Shown here piece after piece: positions 34,698 through 45,000 of a DNA stretch of 64,000 nt (positions within the stretch are counted from its first letter, which is position 1; every line of letters starts with the position of its first letter). A program made the translations under genes and the position numbers. The notes under the pieces are model-generated. The model was not told the origin of the DNA. It did no database searches and worked only from the letters and a program-made list of their open reading frames with translations. This DNA comes from JACRLW01 sp046349595 (GTDB taxonomy: Bacteria > Planctomycetota > UBA1135 > UBA2386), in NCBI GenBank assembly GCA_046349595.1, contig JAXMCA010000001.1, forward strand, positions 558,001 through 622,000, in the 5' to 3' direction.

Positions 34698-36377
34698 ATG
34701 AACATGCTTCGAGTGGCGGCGATCGCCGTCGCGTTGGCTCCGTACGCGCTCGCACAGCGCCTGGTGTGGCGCATCGACGGAGTCGCGGCGGGCGATCAGC
34801 TCGGCAGGAGTGTCGCTGGGATCGGCGACATGGACCACGACGGCTGCGACGACCTGATCGTCGGCGCATGGCAGGGCGGCTCGGTCGGAGCCGGCCAAGC
34901 GCGGGTCATTTCGGGCAGGACCGGCACCGTGTTGCGGTACTTCGCGGGCGACAACCTCGGCGACGAGTTCGGCCGCGCGGTCGGAGCCGCCGGCGACTTC
35001 GACGGCGACGGCTACGTCGACGTGGTGATCGGTGCGCCCGGCGACGACGACGCCGCGACCGATGCCGGCTCGGTCAGCGTGTTCTCGGGTCGCACCGGCT
35101 ACCTGATCGTGAAGTTCCTGCCGCCGACCTCGGGTGGCGCGGGCGCGATGTTCGGCTACCGCGTCGACGGTGCGGGGGATCTGGATGGCGACGGCTACGA
35201 CGACATCCTGGTCGGTGCACCGCTCTTCGACACGGCCACACTCGTCGATGCCGGCGCCGCAATGGCCTACAGCGGCAGGACCCGCCTCATCCTGCGGCAG
35301 TGGACCGGGACCGAGGCGGGTGAGCAGCTCGGCCATGGCCTCGCGATCGTCGGCGACCTCGACGGCGATCTGCTCGACGACGTCGCGCTCGGCTCGCCGA
35401 TGTGGGAGCTTGGCACCACCGGGGACTACGGGCGGATGCGCGCCTTCTCGGGTCGGACCGGCACACTCATCACCGAGGTTCGCGGCGCAACTACGAGCGA
35501 GTACCTCGGCTGGTCGGTCGGCCGAGCCGACGACATCGACGGCACGCTCGGCTCCCGCGTCATGGTCGGTGGACCGCAGTACGACTCGAGCCGTCGCGGG
35601 CGCGTCACCTTGGCTCCGGCTCCCTCGGTCGTGCTCTACGGCCGCGACCTCAACAGTGCCTTCTTCGGCTGTGCGGTCGCCGGGACCGGCGACATCGACG
35701 GCGACGGTTACGACGACATGATCATCGGCGCCTACGGCGACCGCACCGTGGCGGTCAATGCCGGGGCCGCCCACGTCGTGTCGGGGCGCACGCGCACCGC
35801 GCTCCACATCTTCGACGGCGCCAATGCGGAGGACTGGCTCGGCTACTCGGTCGACGGCGCCGGTGACATCGATGGCGACGGCGCCACCGAGGTGATCATC
35901 GGCGTGCCCTTCGACGATCACGCGGCGACCGATGCCGGCGCGGCCTTGATCTACGACTTCGATGTGCCGGGACCGACGGCGAGGACGGTTCGCTTCGGAT
36001 CGCCCTGCGCGCATGCGAACCACTTCCTGCCGCGCGTCGGCTGGGTCGGGCACCCGATCGTCGGACGCAGCTTCGAGCTGCGTCTGCGCGCCGGTGCATG
36101 GGCTGCCCCGGTGGTGCTCAATCTCGGTACGCCGATCGACCTCGACCTCACGGGCTACGGAATGCCGGGTTGCCACCTGCTCGCCAACATCGACGTGATC
36201 AGCGTGGTCCTCACCGCGAGCACCTTCGGCACGGCGACCAGCGGTCCGATCGCGATTCCCGATGTGCCCGCCGCGATCGGCGTGCAACTCGCCGCGCAGT
36301 GGATCGCCGTCGACACGGCTGCCAATCCGCTCGGCTTCGTGCTGTCGGACAGCGTGCGCCTGACCATCGGCGGCTGA
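34698..36377 (+). CDS. secreted FG-GAP repeat protein with shared C-terminal domain
   Basis: A 559-residue exported protein: signal peptide (VAAIAVALAPYALAQ), then about seven integrin-type FG-GAP repeats with motifs such as GIGDMDHDGCDDLIVGA, AGDFDGDGYVDVVIGAPG and GTGDIDGDGYDDMIIGAYG, each followed by SGRTG-type turns, predicting one seven-bladed propeller up to about residue 420. The last ~130 residues (from VRFGSPCAHANHFLP) match the C-terminal domains of the proteins ending at 19515 and 46847. GGAGG precedes ATG 34698. The stop codon is also the first bases of a 150-bp intergenic repeat. Confidence 0.88.
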   Translation: MNMLRVAAIAVALAPYALAQRLVWRIDGVAAGDQLGRSVAGIGDMDHDGCDDLIVGAWQGGSVGAGQARVISGRTGTVLRYFAGDNLGDEFGRAVGAAGDFDGDGYVDVVIGAPGDDDAATDAGSVSVFSGRTGYLIVKFLPPTSGGAGAMFGYRVDGAGDLDGDGYDDILVGAPLFDTATLVDAGAAMAYSGRTRLILRQWTGTEAGEQLGHGLAIVGDLDGDLLDDVALGSPMWELGTTGDYGRMRAFSGRTGTLITEVRGATTSEYLGWSVGRADDIDGTLGSRVMVGGPQYDSSRRGRVTLAPAPSVVLYGRDLNSAFFGCAVAGTGDIDGDGYDDMIIGAYGDRTVAVNAGAAHVVSGRTRTALHIFDGANAEDWLGYSVDGAGDIDGDGATEVIIGVPFDDHAATDAGAALIYDFDVPGPTARTVRFGSPCAHANHFLPRVGWVGHPIVGRSFELRLRAGAWAAPVVLNLGTPIDLDLTGYGMPGCHLLANIDVISVVLTASTFGTATSGPIAIPDVPAAIGVQLAAQWIAVDTAANPLGFVLSDSVRLTIGG

Positions 36378-36523
36378 TCTACGACTCTGGAGGATTCGCG
36401 CGGCACGCGCGGATTCTCCTGAGCAGTAGATGCCAGCAGGACCGACAGCGCGGCCGAGTGCCTCGGGGTGCGGTGAGCGAAGCGAGCCGCACCCCTTCGG
36501 TTGCGGCAGGAGGCCGCGCTGTG
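36374..36523 (+). repeat. 150-bp intergenic repeat, copy A (stop-to-GTG element)
   Basis: Near-identical (five or six differences) to the reverse complement of 56413-56562. It begins CTGA, including the stop of the preceding gene, and ends GTG, preceded by AGGAGG. It holds two strong hairpins: GGAGGATTCGCGCG with CGCGCGGATTCTCC across a GCA loop (two G-U pairs), and GGGGTGCGG with CCGCACCCC. Here it lies between convergent genes. Confidence 0.85.
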
Positions 36524-36537
36524 ACCGCGCGCGATCG

Positions 36538-37320
36538 TCAGCGTTCGCCGACCTCGCTGCGGACGACGCTCCACACCCGGTCCTGGCGCGCGAAGCCGAA
36601 CACGAAGTGCACTCCTTCGCGCGTGACTTCGCCGGCGATCTCCGCGCGGTCGCCGTCGACCTTGCAGCGGGTGATGCGCAGGGCCTTGCGGTCGCGGACC
36701 AGCTCGGGGGGCACGCAGGGGATCGCGCGGCCCTGCACGGTCGCCGCGATCGGGATCGGCAGGTGCGGACCCAGCTCGATGCAGGTGCGCAGCGGTTCGT
36801 CCGGGGCCCCGCGCAGCCAGGTGCGCAGCGACTCGTGGTCGACGGCTGCGCGCACGATCGCCGCGACGTCCGGATCGGCGCTGCGCGCCGCGTCGATGAG
36901 CTTCACGCCGAAGCTCTCGTCCCGGACGGCGAGATGTTCGCCCTCCCGCACCGCGCAGAGCAGCGCGCGGGCTCCCTGGAAGAACAGCTCCGGGCGCAGG
37001 AAGGGCTCGTGCGGGTCGACCAGGGGACTGTTCGCGACGAGCAGGTGGCCGACGCGGATCTCGCCCTCGAGCTTCGCGCCACAGACCACCTCGTCGACCC
37101 TCCACACCGCGATCTGCCGGGTCACGACGATGCCGCACCAGATCCCCGGGCTCCGCTCGAGGTGATCGAGGTGGGCCAGCACCACCGCGTCGGCCTCGTG
37201 CACGCAGCGCCATTCGCGTTTGAGCTGGGTGAGGCGCAGGGCGTCGTCCTGTCCGCGCTCCTGGGCGAGGGCGTGCATCGGCAGGAGCAGGATCAGGGCG
37301 ACGGCGAGCGCGGCGTGCAT
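36538..37320 (-). CDS. predicted secreted protein, function unknown
   Basis: A 260-residue protein with a signal peptide (LAVALILLLPMHALAQ). The mature part has several cysteines (WRCVHEAD, GIWCGIV, EVVCGAK, CAVREG, TCIELG, IPCVPPE, TRCKVDG) but no recognised domain; the segment ADAVVLAHLDHLERSPG followed by VWRVDEVVCGA recalls secreted proteins that respond to envelope stress, which is not firm. ATG 37320 is the first start giving a signal peptide; a GATCAT sequence ends 8 bases upstream. It converges on the repeat at 36374-36523 and lies downstream of the beta-propeller gene at 37386-38414 across a 65-base gap. Confidence 0.7.
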   Translation of the reverse strand: MHAALAVALILLLPMHALAQERGQDDALRLTQLKREWRCVHEADAVVLAHLDHLERSPGIWCGIVVTRQIAVWRVDEVVCGAKLEGEIRVGHLLVANSPLVDPHEPFLRPELFFQGARALLCAVREGEHLAVRDESFGVKLIDAARSADPDVAAIVRAAVDHESLRTWLRGAPDEPLRTCIELGPHLPIPIAATVQGRAIPCVPPELVRDRKALRITRCKVDGDRAEIAGEVTREGVHFVFGFARQDRVWSVVRSEVGER

Positions 37321-37385
37321 GGCGGAGCATGATCGCCGATGCGCGGGTCGCGTTCCGCGGCGGGCGGGAATCCGCGTCGTCGCGC

Positions 37386-38414
37386 TCAGCGTCCGGTCTT
37401 CGCCGGCGGATCGTCCTGCGGCGTGAAGACCAGGATGCGGGCGTCCTGCTCGCCGCGGCGCGGAGCCGCGACGAACAGGCGATCGAGATCGGCATCGAAG
37501 AGCGCGGTGCGCGCGCCGGGTGCGGTCGGCACGCGGGCCCGCTCGGTCAGCGTCGCGCCGTCCCGCACGAAGACGTCGACCACGCCTTCGCCGCAGGCGG
37601 CGTAGATGCGACGACGCCGCGGATCGACGGCCAGGTCGTCGACGTCGCCGGCGAGATCGATCGCCGTCGCCGCGGTGCCGTCGGTCTTCGCGCGCATCAG
37701 CAGCTTGCCGGGCGTGCGACAGCCGGTCGCGATCCAGGCGCCGGCCTTGCCGTCGTCGAAGAGCGCGAGCGGGAAGTTGCCGCGGGCCTCGCGCAGGCGC
37801 CAGCGGTCGGCGAGGTTCATCTTGCGCAGGTCGCAGACCGCGATGCTGCGCGCGTCGGGCAGGTTCACGAAGGCGCGCTGTCCGTCGACGTCGAGCTGGA
37901 AGCCCTCGGGGTGCGCGTCGAGCGCGATCGAGCCGACGACCGTCCACTTCGCGGCATCGATCGCGGTCAGCGCACCGTGACCGCAGGCGACCCACACCAG
38001 TTTGCGCTCGCGGTCGTAGCGCAGGTTGTCGGCGTCGTCGTCCACCTTCACCGTGGCGATCGGGTGCAGGTCGTCGCCGCGCAGTACCTCCACGCTGCCG
38101 CTTCCGCCGCAGGCCACGACCACGCGGTCGACGTCGTCCAGGTAGAGGATCCCCTGCGGTTCCTCGAGTCCGGCGACGCGATCGCTCACGCGTGCGTGCT
38201 CCAGGTCGATCACCTGCACGCTGCCGTGCACCAGGGCGGCGACCAGCAGCCGATGCCGTGCGCGGTCGAGCGCGAGGTGGTCGAGACGGCCGGGAACGCC
38301 TGGCATCGGGATCGTGGCGCGGAGGACCAGAGGATCCGTCGGGGCGGTCTTGTCCTCCTGCGCACCGAGCGGCGCGAGCAGCGTCGTGACGAGGAGGCAG
38401 GAGGTCGTGCGCAT
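37386..38414 (-). CDS. secreted YVTN-type beta-propeller protein
   Basis: A 342-residue exported protein with a short signal peptide (TTSCLLVTTLLAPLGAQ). Repeated blades of 40-45 residues follow (RLDHLALDRARHRLLVAAL, PQGILYLDDVDRVVVACGG, ADNLRYDRERKLVWVACGHG, VDDLAVDPRRRRIYAACGEG), the pattern of YVTN/NHL-type propellers. Such proteins usually bind ligands or partners; the function here is unknown. ATG 38414 is chosen because it starts the signal peptide; an in-frame TTG lies farther upstream. It is divergent from the frameshifted propeller gene at 38511 with 96 bases between. Confidence 0.82.
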   Translation of the reverse strand: MRTTSCLLVTTLLAPLGAQEDKTAPTDPLVLRATIPMPGVPGRLDHLALDRARHRLLVAALVHGSVQVIDLEHARVSDRVAGLEEPQGILYLDDVDRVVVACGGSGSVEVLRGDDLHPIATVKVDDDADNLRYDRERKLVWVACGHGALTAIDAAKWTVVGSIALDAHPEGFQLDVDGQRAFVNLPDARSIAVCDLRKMNLADRWRLREARGNFPLALFDDGKAGAWIATGCRTPGKLLMRAKTDGTAATAIDLAGDVDDLAVDPRRRRIYAACGEGVVDVFVRDGATLTERARVPTAPGARTALFDADLDRLFVAAPRRGEQDARILVFTPQDDPPAKTGR

Positions 38415-38510
38415 GGTCGGCTCCGTCGGCGGCGCATGATGACCCGCCACGGACAACACGCCAAGGCGGGGCTTGTGGGCGTGCCGACTCGGAACCGATC
38501 ATCTGGCGCG

Positions 38511-40323
38511 ATGCCGGCCGCGAGTTCGGCCCTGGCTCTGATCGGAGCCGTGCTGTGTGCAGCGCGAGTTCCGGCGCAGGAGCCTTCGCGCAAGCAGGAC
38601 GAGGAGCGTCGCGAGTTCGCACTGCGCGAGATTGCACGTGGTGCTCTACGTGGCGGCGAGGTGTCCGCCCTCGCGCTTTCGAGCGAGGGCACACTCCTCG
38701 CGCTGGGCAGTCCGAGCGGGGAGGTGATGGTCTTCGCGCTCGACGATCCCGCGCATCCTCGCGCGGTCCGCAGCCTGGCGAGCGGCGCAGGCGCCGTGAC
38801 CTCGCTCGCTTTCGCGAGAGGAACCGGTCGGCTCGTCGTCGCGGGAGACGAGCTGCAGGTGGTGGACTGGCCAACCGGGCGATGCCTGTTCCGGGTCGAG
38901 CCCTGGTCACCGCCGCGGCTCTCGGCTCCGACCCCGATCCGCTTCGCGCTCGACCGAACCGGTGGTCGACTTGCGCTCCTCGGCGCGCGCGGTGGGGTCG
39001 ACGTCGTGGCCCTCGACTCCTTCGCCGTGGAGCACCACGCCCTCGAGGATGGGGGCGGAGCCGGTCTGAGGAGTCTCGCCTTCTCGCCGAATGCCTCGCG
39101 GCTCTGGCTCTGCGATACCGAGGGCGGCACGCGCGTGCTCGACCTGCACCGCGACCTGCTCTTGCGTGCGTTCCCCGGAGCGGTCGCGCAGGAGATCGCA
39201 ATCTCCGGGGGCGGCCCTCCTCTTCCTCGAAGCGAAACGTGCACTGTTCTGCGACGACCGCCGCATCACCCTGGACTTCGACGCGCACGCGGCCGCGCTC
39301 CGCGACGACGGCGCCGCGCTGTTCGTGCAGTCCGCGGAAGACGGTTCGCTGCGATGTCTCGACCCCGGCGGGGCCCTGTGCTTCGCGATCCCCGTGGACA
39401 CGCCTCGGGATCGCCCGGTGCGCTTCGCCATGACCAGGGACGGTGCGCGTCTCACCCTGTTGACGTCGCCGCAGGTGGTGTCCTTGTTCGCCGACGAGCG
39501 CCGCATTGCGGTGATCGGAGAGCCGGGCCCGATCGCGACGATCACGCGGATGGCCTTCGCGCCCGAGGGCGACCATCTCATCGCGGGTGACGGCCGGCAT
39601 TGGCTCGAGATCGACTTGCGCGACGGCAGCATGCGCGAGCACTCCGTCGGTGCGTGCCCCGATCCGCTCGGCGTGCACGGCGGGGATCGCGTGGGGGACC
39701 AGATCGTCGACCTGGTCTCCCGTGCCGAAGCGCGCTCCGCACGCGACGTGCTGCACGTGTCGACGCGCAGCATCTTCGTGCACGGCGTGCCGGCGCCGAA
39801 CTGGACCTGGCCGGACTCACGGACATCTAATCCGCCGCCCGATCGTCAGGTCTTCGCGGAAGGCGCCGGATCCGGAAACGCCTTCGTCTTCGGATGCGGC
39901 GCGGCGAGCCTCGATCGCGACCTTCCCGGTGAGCTGTCCGAGATCACACTCGACGGCCACGTGCATCCGGTCCTGCCCGCGCTGAGCCGGGTGCCCTTCG
40001 ACGTCGACCGCGAACCCGGGGGCGATCGCATCCACTGGACCGACGTCGAGGGTCTCCACACCGCCCCGGTCGGGACCTTCGGCTCGGATGCCGACGCGGC
40101 CACCGGCGCGCGCTGGTTCCGCTGCGTCGATCGCACGCTCGGCGTGTCGCACGACGGCCGTCGCCTGCAGTGGTGGGACCTGTGCGCCCCCGCGCGGCTG
40201 AAGTCGATCGACGGGCCGGGCGTCGATGGCCGGATCCAGTTCGCCGCGATGTCCTCCGCGCGCGAGCGACTCGCGGTGGCGACCGATCGGGGGATCGAGG
40301 TCTTCGCAATCGACCGGCGATGA
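38511..40323 (+). pseudogene. secreted WD40-like protein gene with a one-base frame break
   Basis: From ATG 38511 the first frame encodes a signal peptide (SALALIGAVLCAARVPAQ) and WD40-like blades (VSALALSSEGTLLALGSPSG, LRSLAFSPNASRLWLCDTEG) up to QEIAISGGG, then turns into non-propeller sequence. A second frame resumes the propeller (LLFLEAKRALFCDDRRITLD, MAFAPEGDHLIAGDGRHWLE) and runs to the stop at 40323. The frames meet at a run of five Gs, 39207-39211; removing one G joins them into a ~600-residue protein. This may be a sequencing error, a recent mutation or, less likely, programmed slippage. Both halves keep normal codon use, so the gene was intact until recently. Confidence 0.75.
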
Positions 40324-40364
40324 GGAGCGATCGTGATCGCCGGTTGCGTGTCGGCGCCGTCGGC

Positions 40365-40393
40365 TTGCGGTGCCAGAAGTCGGCGACCAGAAT
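40365..40393 (+). promoter_or_regulatory. candidate promoter of the HEAT-repeat lipoprotein gene
   Basis: TTGCGG (40365-40370) and CAGAAT (40388-40393) with a 17-base spacer. The start would be near 40400, 17-44 bases before the candidate start codons at 40417 and 40444. Confidence 0.4.
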
Positions 40394-40443
40394 GCGTTCC
40401 GCGAAGAGCGGAACCGATGGCTCTCCCCCTTCTTGTTCGAACC

Positions 40444-42069
40444 ATGAGTCGCACTCTCCTCTCCTCGTTCTCCGTACTCGTATTCCTCTCGTTCCTCTCG
40501 TCGTGCGGGCACGACGCGGAGGGCTCCACCGACGTCACCGGACTGACGCGATCGGCGGAAGGGGAGGCGACGACCGCGTCGCAGGGACGCGGATCGGCGC
40601 GACAGGCGAGGACGGCGACGTCGGCCGAGAGCCTCCCTGGCACGGCACAGTCCTGGGTGGCCGTCGCCGAGAACGACATCCTGCGGTTCGTCGATTGCCT
40701 GGCCAAGTCGGGCGGTGATCCGGATGCCGAGGCAACGAGGACGGCGATCGCGGCGGCCGGAATCGAGGAGAAGGTCGCCGGTGAACTGGTCGGACTCGCG
40801 CGTCTCAGCCTGCAATGGCCAGCGCTCTCCGATCTCGCGCGCGATCGCCTGAGCATCGATCGCGCGGGCTTGCCGCGCGGCGTCGTCGACAAGGTCGTGG
40901 AGGACTGGATCAAGAACATGGGGGACTCGATCCCGATTCCTCCGGGACTCCGGAAGCAGGTGGGGGAGCAGTTGTCGGGCGAAGCGGAGAAGGCCAAGGG
41001 CATGTTCGCCGATGCAGACGACGAGATCGCCCGACACAAGCGAGCGCTCGCCACTCTTGCCGGCTTCGCCTCCGAGCGCAGGGAGGCTTTCGCCCGGCTC
41101 GACGCCGAACTCTTCGATCGCGGTCTCATCCAGCGCTGCGAGGATCCGGGACGCGCGACGTGGATCCGCCTGGCGGTGGCGAGTGGAGACGACGCCCGCG
41201 TGACGCGCGTCCTCGACGTGATCGAGAGGATGAAGCAGCGGCCTGACGGGGTTGCGATGCCGCTCACGGCTCTGCTCGACGGGGGGTCCACGGCGATCCG
41301 CCGGCGCGTGCTGTTCCTGCTGAGCTCCGACGAGGAGACCGAGTTGACCGGACCCTGGACTTTGCGCGTCCTCGAGTCGATGGCCGATCCGGACCAGCAG
41401 GTCTCCTTTGCCGCGTCCGCGCTGGTGCGTGCATGGGGTGGACGCGGGATCCCACCGCTTCTCGCGGCGCTGTCGTCGCAGCGCGGACCACGCATGCTCG
41501 TCGCCGAACGATTCGCCGACGCGGTGGAGCAGACGCGCGCGGCGTCGCCGGAGTGCCGCGCGATGGTGGAGACGCTGTTGAAGGACCAGGATCCAACGGT
41601 GGTCGCAGCCGCGCGTCGCGCGGCGCTCGCCGCCGGGATCGCGAACCGGGGTGTGTTCGACGAGGTGATGCAGCAACTGCGCTCGCAGGACCCGCAGACG
41701 AGGATGGCCGCGATCCGGCAGCTCGGCCAACTGGGTGATCACGCAGCGGAGCATGTCGACGCTCTCCTCGATCACACGAGCGATCCCGATCCGATGGTGT
41801 CCAGCATGGTCTGGGGTCTGATCCTGGAGTCCCCGGCCGCCCTGAAGGCTGCATTGCCGAAGCTCCCCGCTGCGGTCGCGACGCTCGCTCCTTCGTTCCG
41901 GCTCGGGATCGGGATGCAGCTCGAAACCAAGCTCGAGGAGATGGGCGCGCCGGCGAAAGCGGCCCTCGCGGCGGTGAAGCAGGCGCTCTCGACCGATCCG
42001 ACCTACCGGCAGATGCAGGCGTTCCGCGCGATGATGCCCAAGCAGAACAATGGCGACCGCGATCGCTGA
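40444..42069 (+). CDS. lipoprotein with HEAT-like repeats
   Basis: A 541-residue lipoprotein: signal MSRTLLSSFSVLVFLSFLSSC with lipobox LSSC, a ~50-residue Ser/Thr/Ala-rich linker, then helical sequence. The second half has HEAT-like repeats (WTLRVLESMADPDQQVSFAA, AMVETLLKDQDPTVVAAARR, EVMQQLRSQDPQTRMAAIRQ, HVDALLDHTSDPDPMVSSMV). The segment GFASERREAFARLDAELFDR is helical too. Such proteins are usually scaffolds; no enzyme motif is seen. ATG 40444 starts the signal peptide; in-frame ATG 40417 is possible. The gene follows the frameshifted propeller gene by 120 bases and converges on the TIR gene. Confidence 0.8.
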   Translation: MSRTLLSSFSVLVFLSFLSSCGHDAEGSTDVTGLTRSAEGEATTASQGRGSARQARTATSAESLPGTAQSWVAVAENDILRFVDCLAKSGGDPDAEATRTAIAAAGIEEKVAGELVGLARLSLQWPALSDLARDRLSIDRAGLPRGVVDKVVEDWIKNMGDSIPIPPGLRKQVGEQLSGEAEKAKGMFADADDEIARHKRALATLAGFASERREAFARLDAELFDRGLIQRCEDPGRATWIRLAVASGDDARVTRVLDVIERMKQRPDGVAMPLTALLDGGSTAIRRRVLFLLSSDEETELTGPWTLRVLESMADPDQQVSFAASALVRAWGGRGIPPLLAALSSQRGPRMLVAERFADAVEQTRAASPECRAMVETLLKDQDPTVVAAARRAALAAGIANRGVFDEVMQQLRSQDPQTRMAAIRQLGQLGDHAAEHVDALLDHTSDPDPMVSSMVWGLILESPAALKAALPKLPAAVATLAPSFRLGIGMQLETKLEEMGAPAKAALAAVKQALSTDPTYRQMQAFRAMMPKQNNGDRDR

Positions 42070-42092
42070 TCGCGCGGACGCGCGGTGCAGAT

Positions 42093-45000
42093 TCAGGGAT
42101 CGAGCGGGAGCCTGGCGCAGGTCCTGCGATAGGGGATGGAGCCGATCAGCGTGTCCCACTCCTTCTGGCGCAGGTTGCGACGGCAGAGCATCTCGACCTG
42201 GGCCGCCAGGGTCGCGGCGTCCGGCGTGTCCCAGATCGTCAGCCGATCGTCGTCGCCAAGGGTGGCGAGATAGCGTCCCTGTGGATCGAAACTGAGGTCG
42301 GAGACACCGGCGTCATGGCCATCCAGCCTGGCAGCCGGCCAGTCCAGATGGTCGAGTCGATACAGCAGCGTTGCGCCCCCCGTCGGCGCGCGATCGCGGT
42401 CGACGGGCTGTTTGGATTGCAGCCCTTTCACGATCTCTCCGGCCGCCTGCTGATTGCTCATCACCTGCATGGCGATTGCGAGCAAGGGACCTCGAGGATC
42501 GAGGGCGAGGGCCGCCGGGCGCCCTTCGGCTGGCTCAATGGTCCGAACCAGCGTGGGTCGGTCAGCACACGACCAAAGGTGCACCTTGCGATCGTGTCCC
42601 GCGGAGCAGAGCAGGTCGCCCTTCACCGCAAGGGCGATCACGGCGCCCTCGTGAGCGGAGGGCAATTCCCAGATTCGAGTTCCCTCGGAAAGGCTCCACG
42701 CGGAGATCGCACCGTTCTCCGCTCCGCAGTAGGCGATGTCGCGCTCGTCCCTCGTGGCGACCGCGAACAAGGACCGCTCGCCTGTCGACCACTTCTTCTC
42801 GATGCGGTAGCCGTTGGCGGGATCGAGGACGGCCAGCGAACCGTCGGCGCACGTGGCGAGGACCCGCGCGGGTGCCGACAGCGCCGCAAGAGTTGTGACC
42901 TCACCCAGTTCGAGGTCCAGGTCGATGCGTTCGTCGCCGGGCAGAGTCCAGACGCTCAGTCGATTCGACAGCGCGCCGAGGAGGACGGCCGATTCCTCAC
43001 CGGGCACGAAAGCCATCGCGTTCATCGTCGGTGTGAAGTCTCGGCTCTTGGCGGCGAGGATCCCGATCGTCCCCTGGAGCGCCACGTTTGGCTGTGACAG
43101 ATCCATGGCGGAGTAGACCCGGCCGGCCACGCGGTCGACTCCCAGGTTCTGCTGATTGATGACGACCAACTCGCCATCCGCGGACAGCGCGAGTCGGCGC
43201 AGCCGGGAACGCAGACCGAGTGCGGTGAGAGCTCCAGCGAATCCCGGGGGGAGTTCGGGCGCCATCTTCACGACGTCCTTCGCCTGCAGCTTCACCGAGC
43301 GGAGACCCGATCCACCGGGGCGGAGGTTCCACGACGTGATCGCACCGTCGCCGTGCGCGGTGAGAACCCGGACGAGGCCGGCGTCGCCCGCGGCGGACAG
43401 CGCCACTCCGTGGCCGCAGCGATGCTGCGTCGCATTGGCGTCGCTGCCGAGCGGATCGATCAGCAGCAGGTTCGCTCCGGTGCCGGTCGCGTCGATCATC
43501 GGCACCAGGGCGGTGCGTCGACCTGTCGCATCGACGGCGAGGTGCCCGACCGCCATCGGAGACTTCGCGGTGACATCCTGGCTCCTCATTCGCGAGTCGG
43601 CGGGCACCCAACGTTCGACGCGGTCGCCGAGGTCGACGAGCAGCGTGTCGTGATCGTGGGCGAAGGCCGCGGAGTTCGCGTGACCCTTGCATTCGCCGGC
43701 CGGCACGAATGCCGCGCCTCCCAGGCCGCTGCGATGCCAGATTCGAGTCGTGTTCTCGTCAATGATGGCGGCGAGCCATCGGCCATCCGGCGACAGCGCC
43801 ACGTGCTGCAGCAGCGGATTCGCATCGGGCGAGTCGTCGGGATTGCCCGGGCGCGAAGGTTTCAGCTCGGTCCAGGCCGGTGGATCCGCGAGCAGGTCGC
43901 AGATGCGAACGCTTCCTCTGCGATCCACGGTCGCGAGCAGCGCGAGCTTGCCGTCGATTGCGAAACTCGCTTCGGGCTCCGCGATGTGCAGATCGACGAT
44001 CACCGCGTTCTGATTCGGCCGGTCGACGGCGTAGCGAAGCAGGCGACCGCGAGCGTCGACGGCCACGAGCGTCGCCCCGTCGTCGCCGAAAGCGATCCAG
44101 ATCGGAGCCGATTCCGGAGCGGCCAGCGAGCGGGGCATCCGATCGCGCGCAAGCTCGTCCCAGAGCAGCACGTGGCCCGCGAGTCGGTCCGGATCTGCGA
44201 CGTCGCGTGCGGAATCCCATCCCGCCGTGAAGATCGCGGCCGCCGCGTAGCGACCATCGGGACTCAGTGCGACCACCCCAGGACGTCCGTCAATGCCTGC
44301 CAGGTCGGCCGGAAACACCGGCGCGGAGAGCGCCAGTCGCAACGCTGCGTCGACCTCGGGATGCGCGCTGCCGTCGCCCTCCTCGTTGAACAGCCAGGCC
44401 TGCCGAGCGAGAAGTGCGGCGACGTCGAAGCGTCCCGCCTGGAACTCCTCCTGTGCACGGCGTGCGACGGTCTTCGCTCGTGAGGTAATGTCGGATCGCG
44501 ACGCCGATCGCGAGGCGACCGCGTACTGCACCGCCATCCACGCGATGATCGCGCACAGCGCGGTGGTCAGCGCGAAGGCCATGCCCTGCTGTCGCCGCCG
44601 CCGCCGCCGATCGCGTTGGAACAGGTCGTCGAAGTCCACGCCGACGACCCGTGCCACGATCTTGAGCAGGACGATGCGGGACATCTCGGCGGCCGACTGT
44701 CCCGGCTCGGGCACGAGAGATGCCGCGAGCGGAACATCGGCCAGTTCCTTCAGCGCGGCGGGAAACGAGGTCTGCTCGTTGCCCTCGAGGATCACGGGGA
44801 GGAGCTGTCTGCCACGATCGATCGAACACCAGTACTCGACCTCCCGACCGACCCACGAGTTCGGATCTGCAGAGCGCGGCGAGCACACGACGATCAGCCA
44901 ACGCGACAGGTGCAGACGCAGCTTGAGCTCGGTACTGAGATCCGGCGCGATCGCGAGTTCGCTGGTGTCGCGGAACACACGCCCGAGGTGGCCCTCGGCG

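Noticed and set aside
36421..36540. Short peptide gene inside the 150-bp repeat (from its AGGAGG-GTG end)
   Set aside because: In copy A the frame only runs antisense into the convergent gene; the signal makes sense only in copy B, where it starts the DUF393 gene.
42058..42074. Hairpin CGCGATC/GATCGCG at the end of the HEAT-repeat gene as terminator
   Set aside because: Only seven pairs, overlaps the stop codon and has no T-run on either strand.
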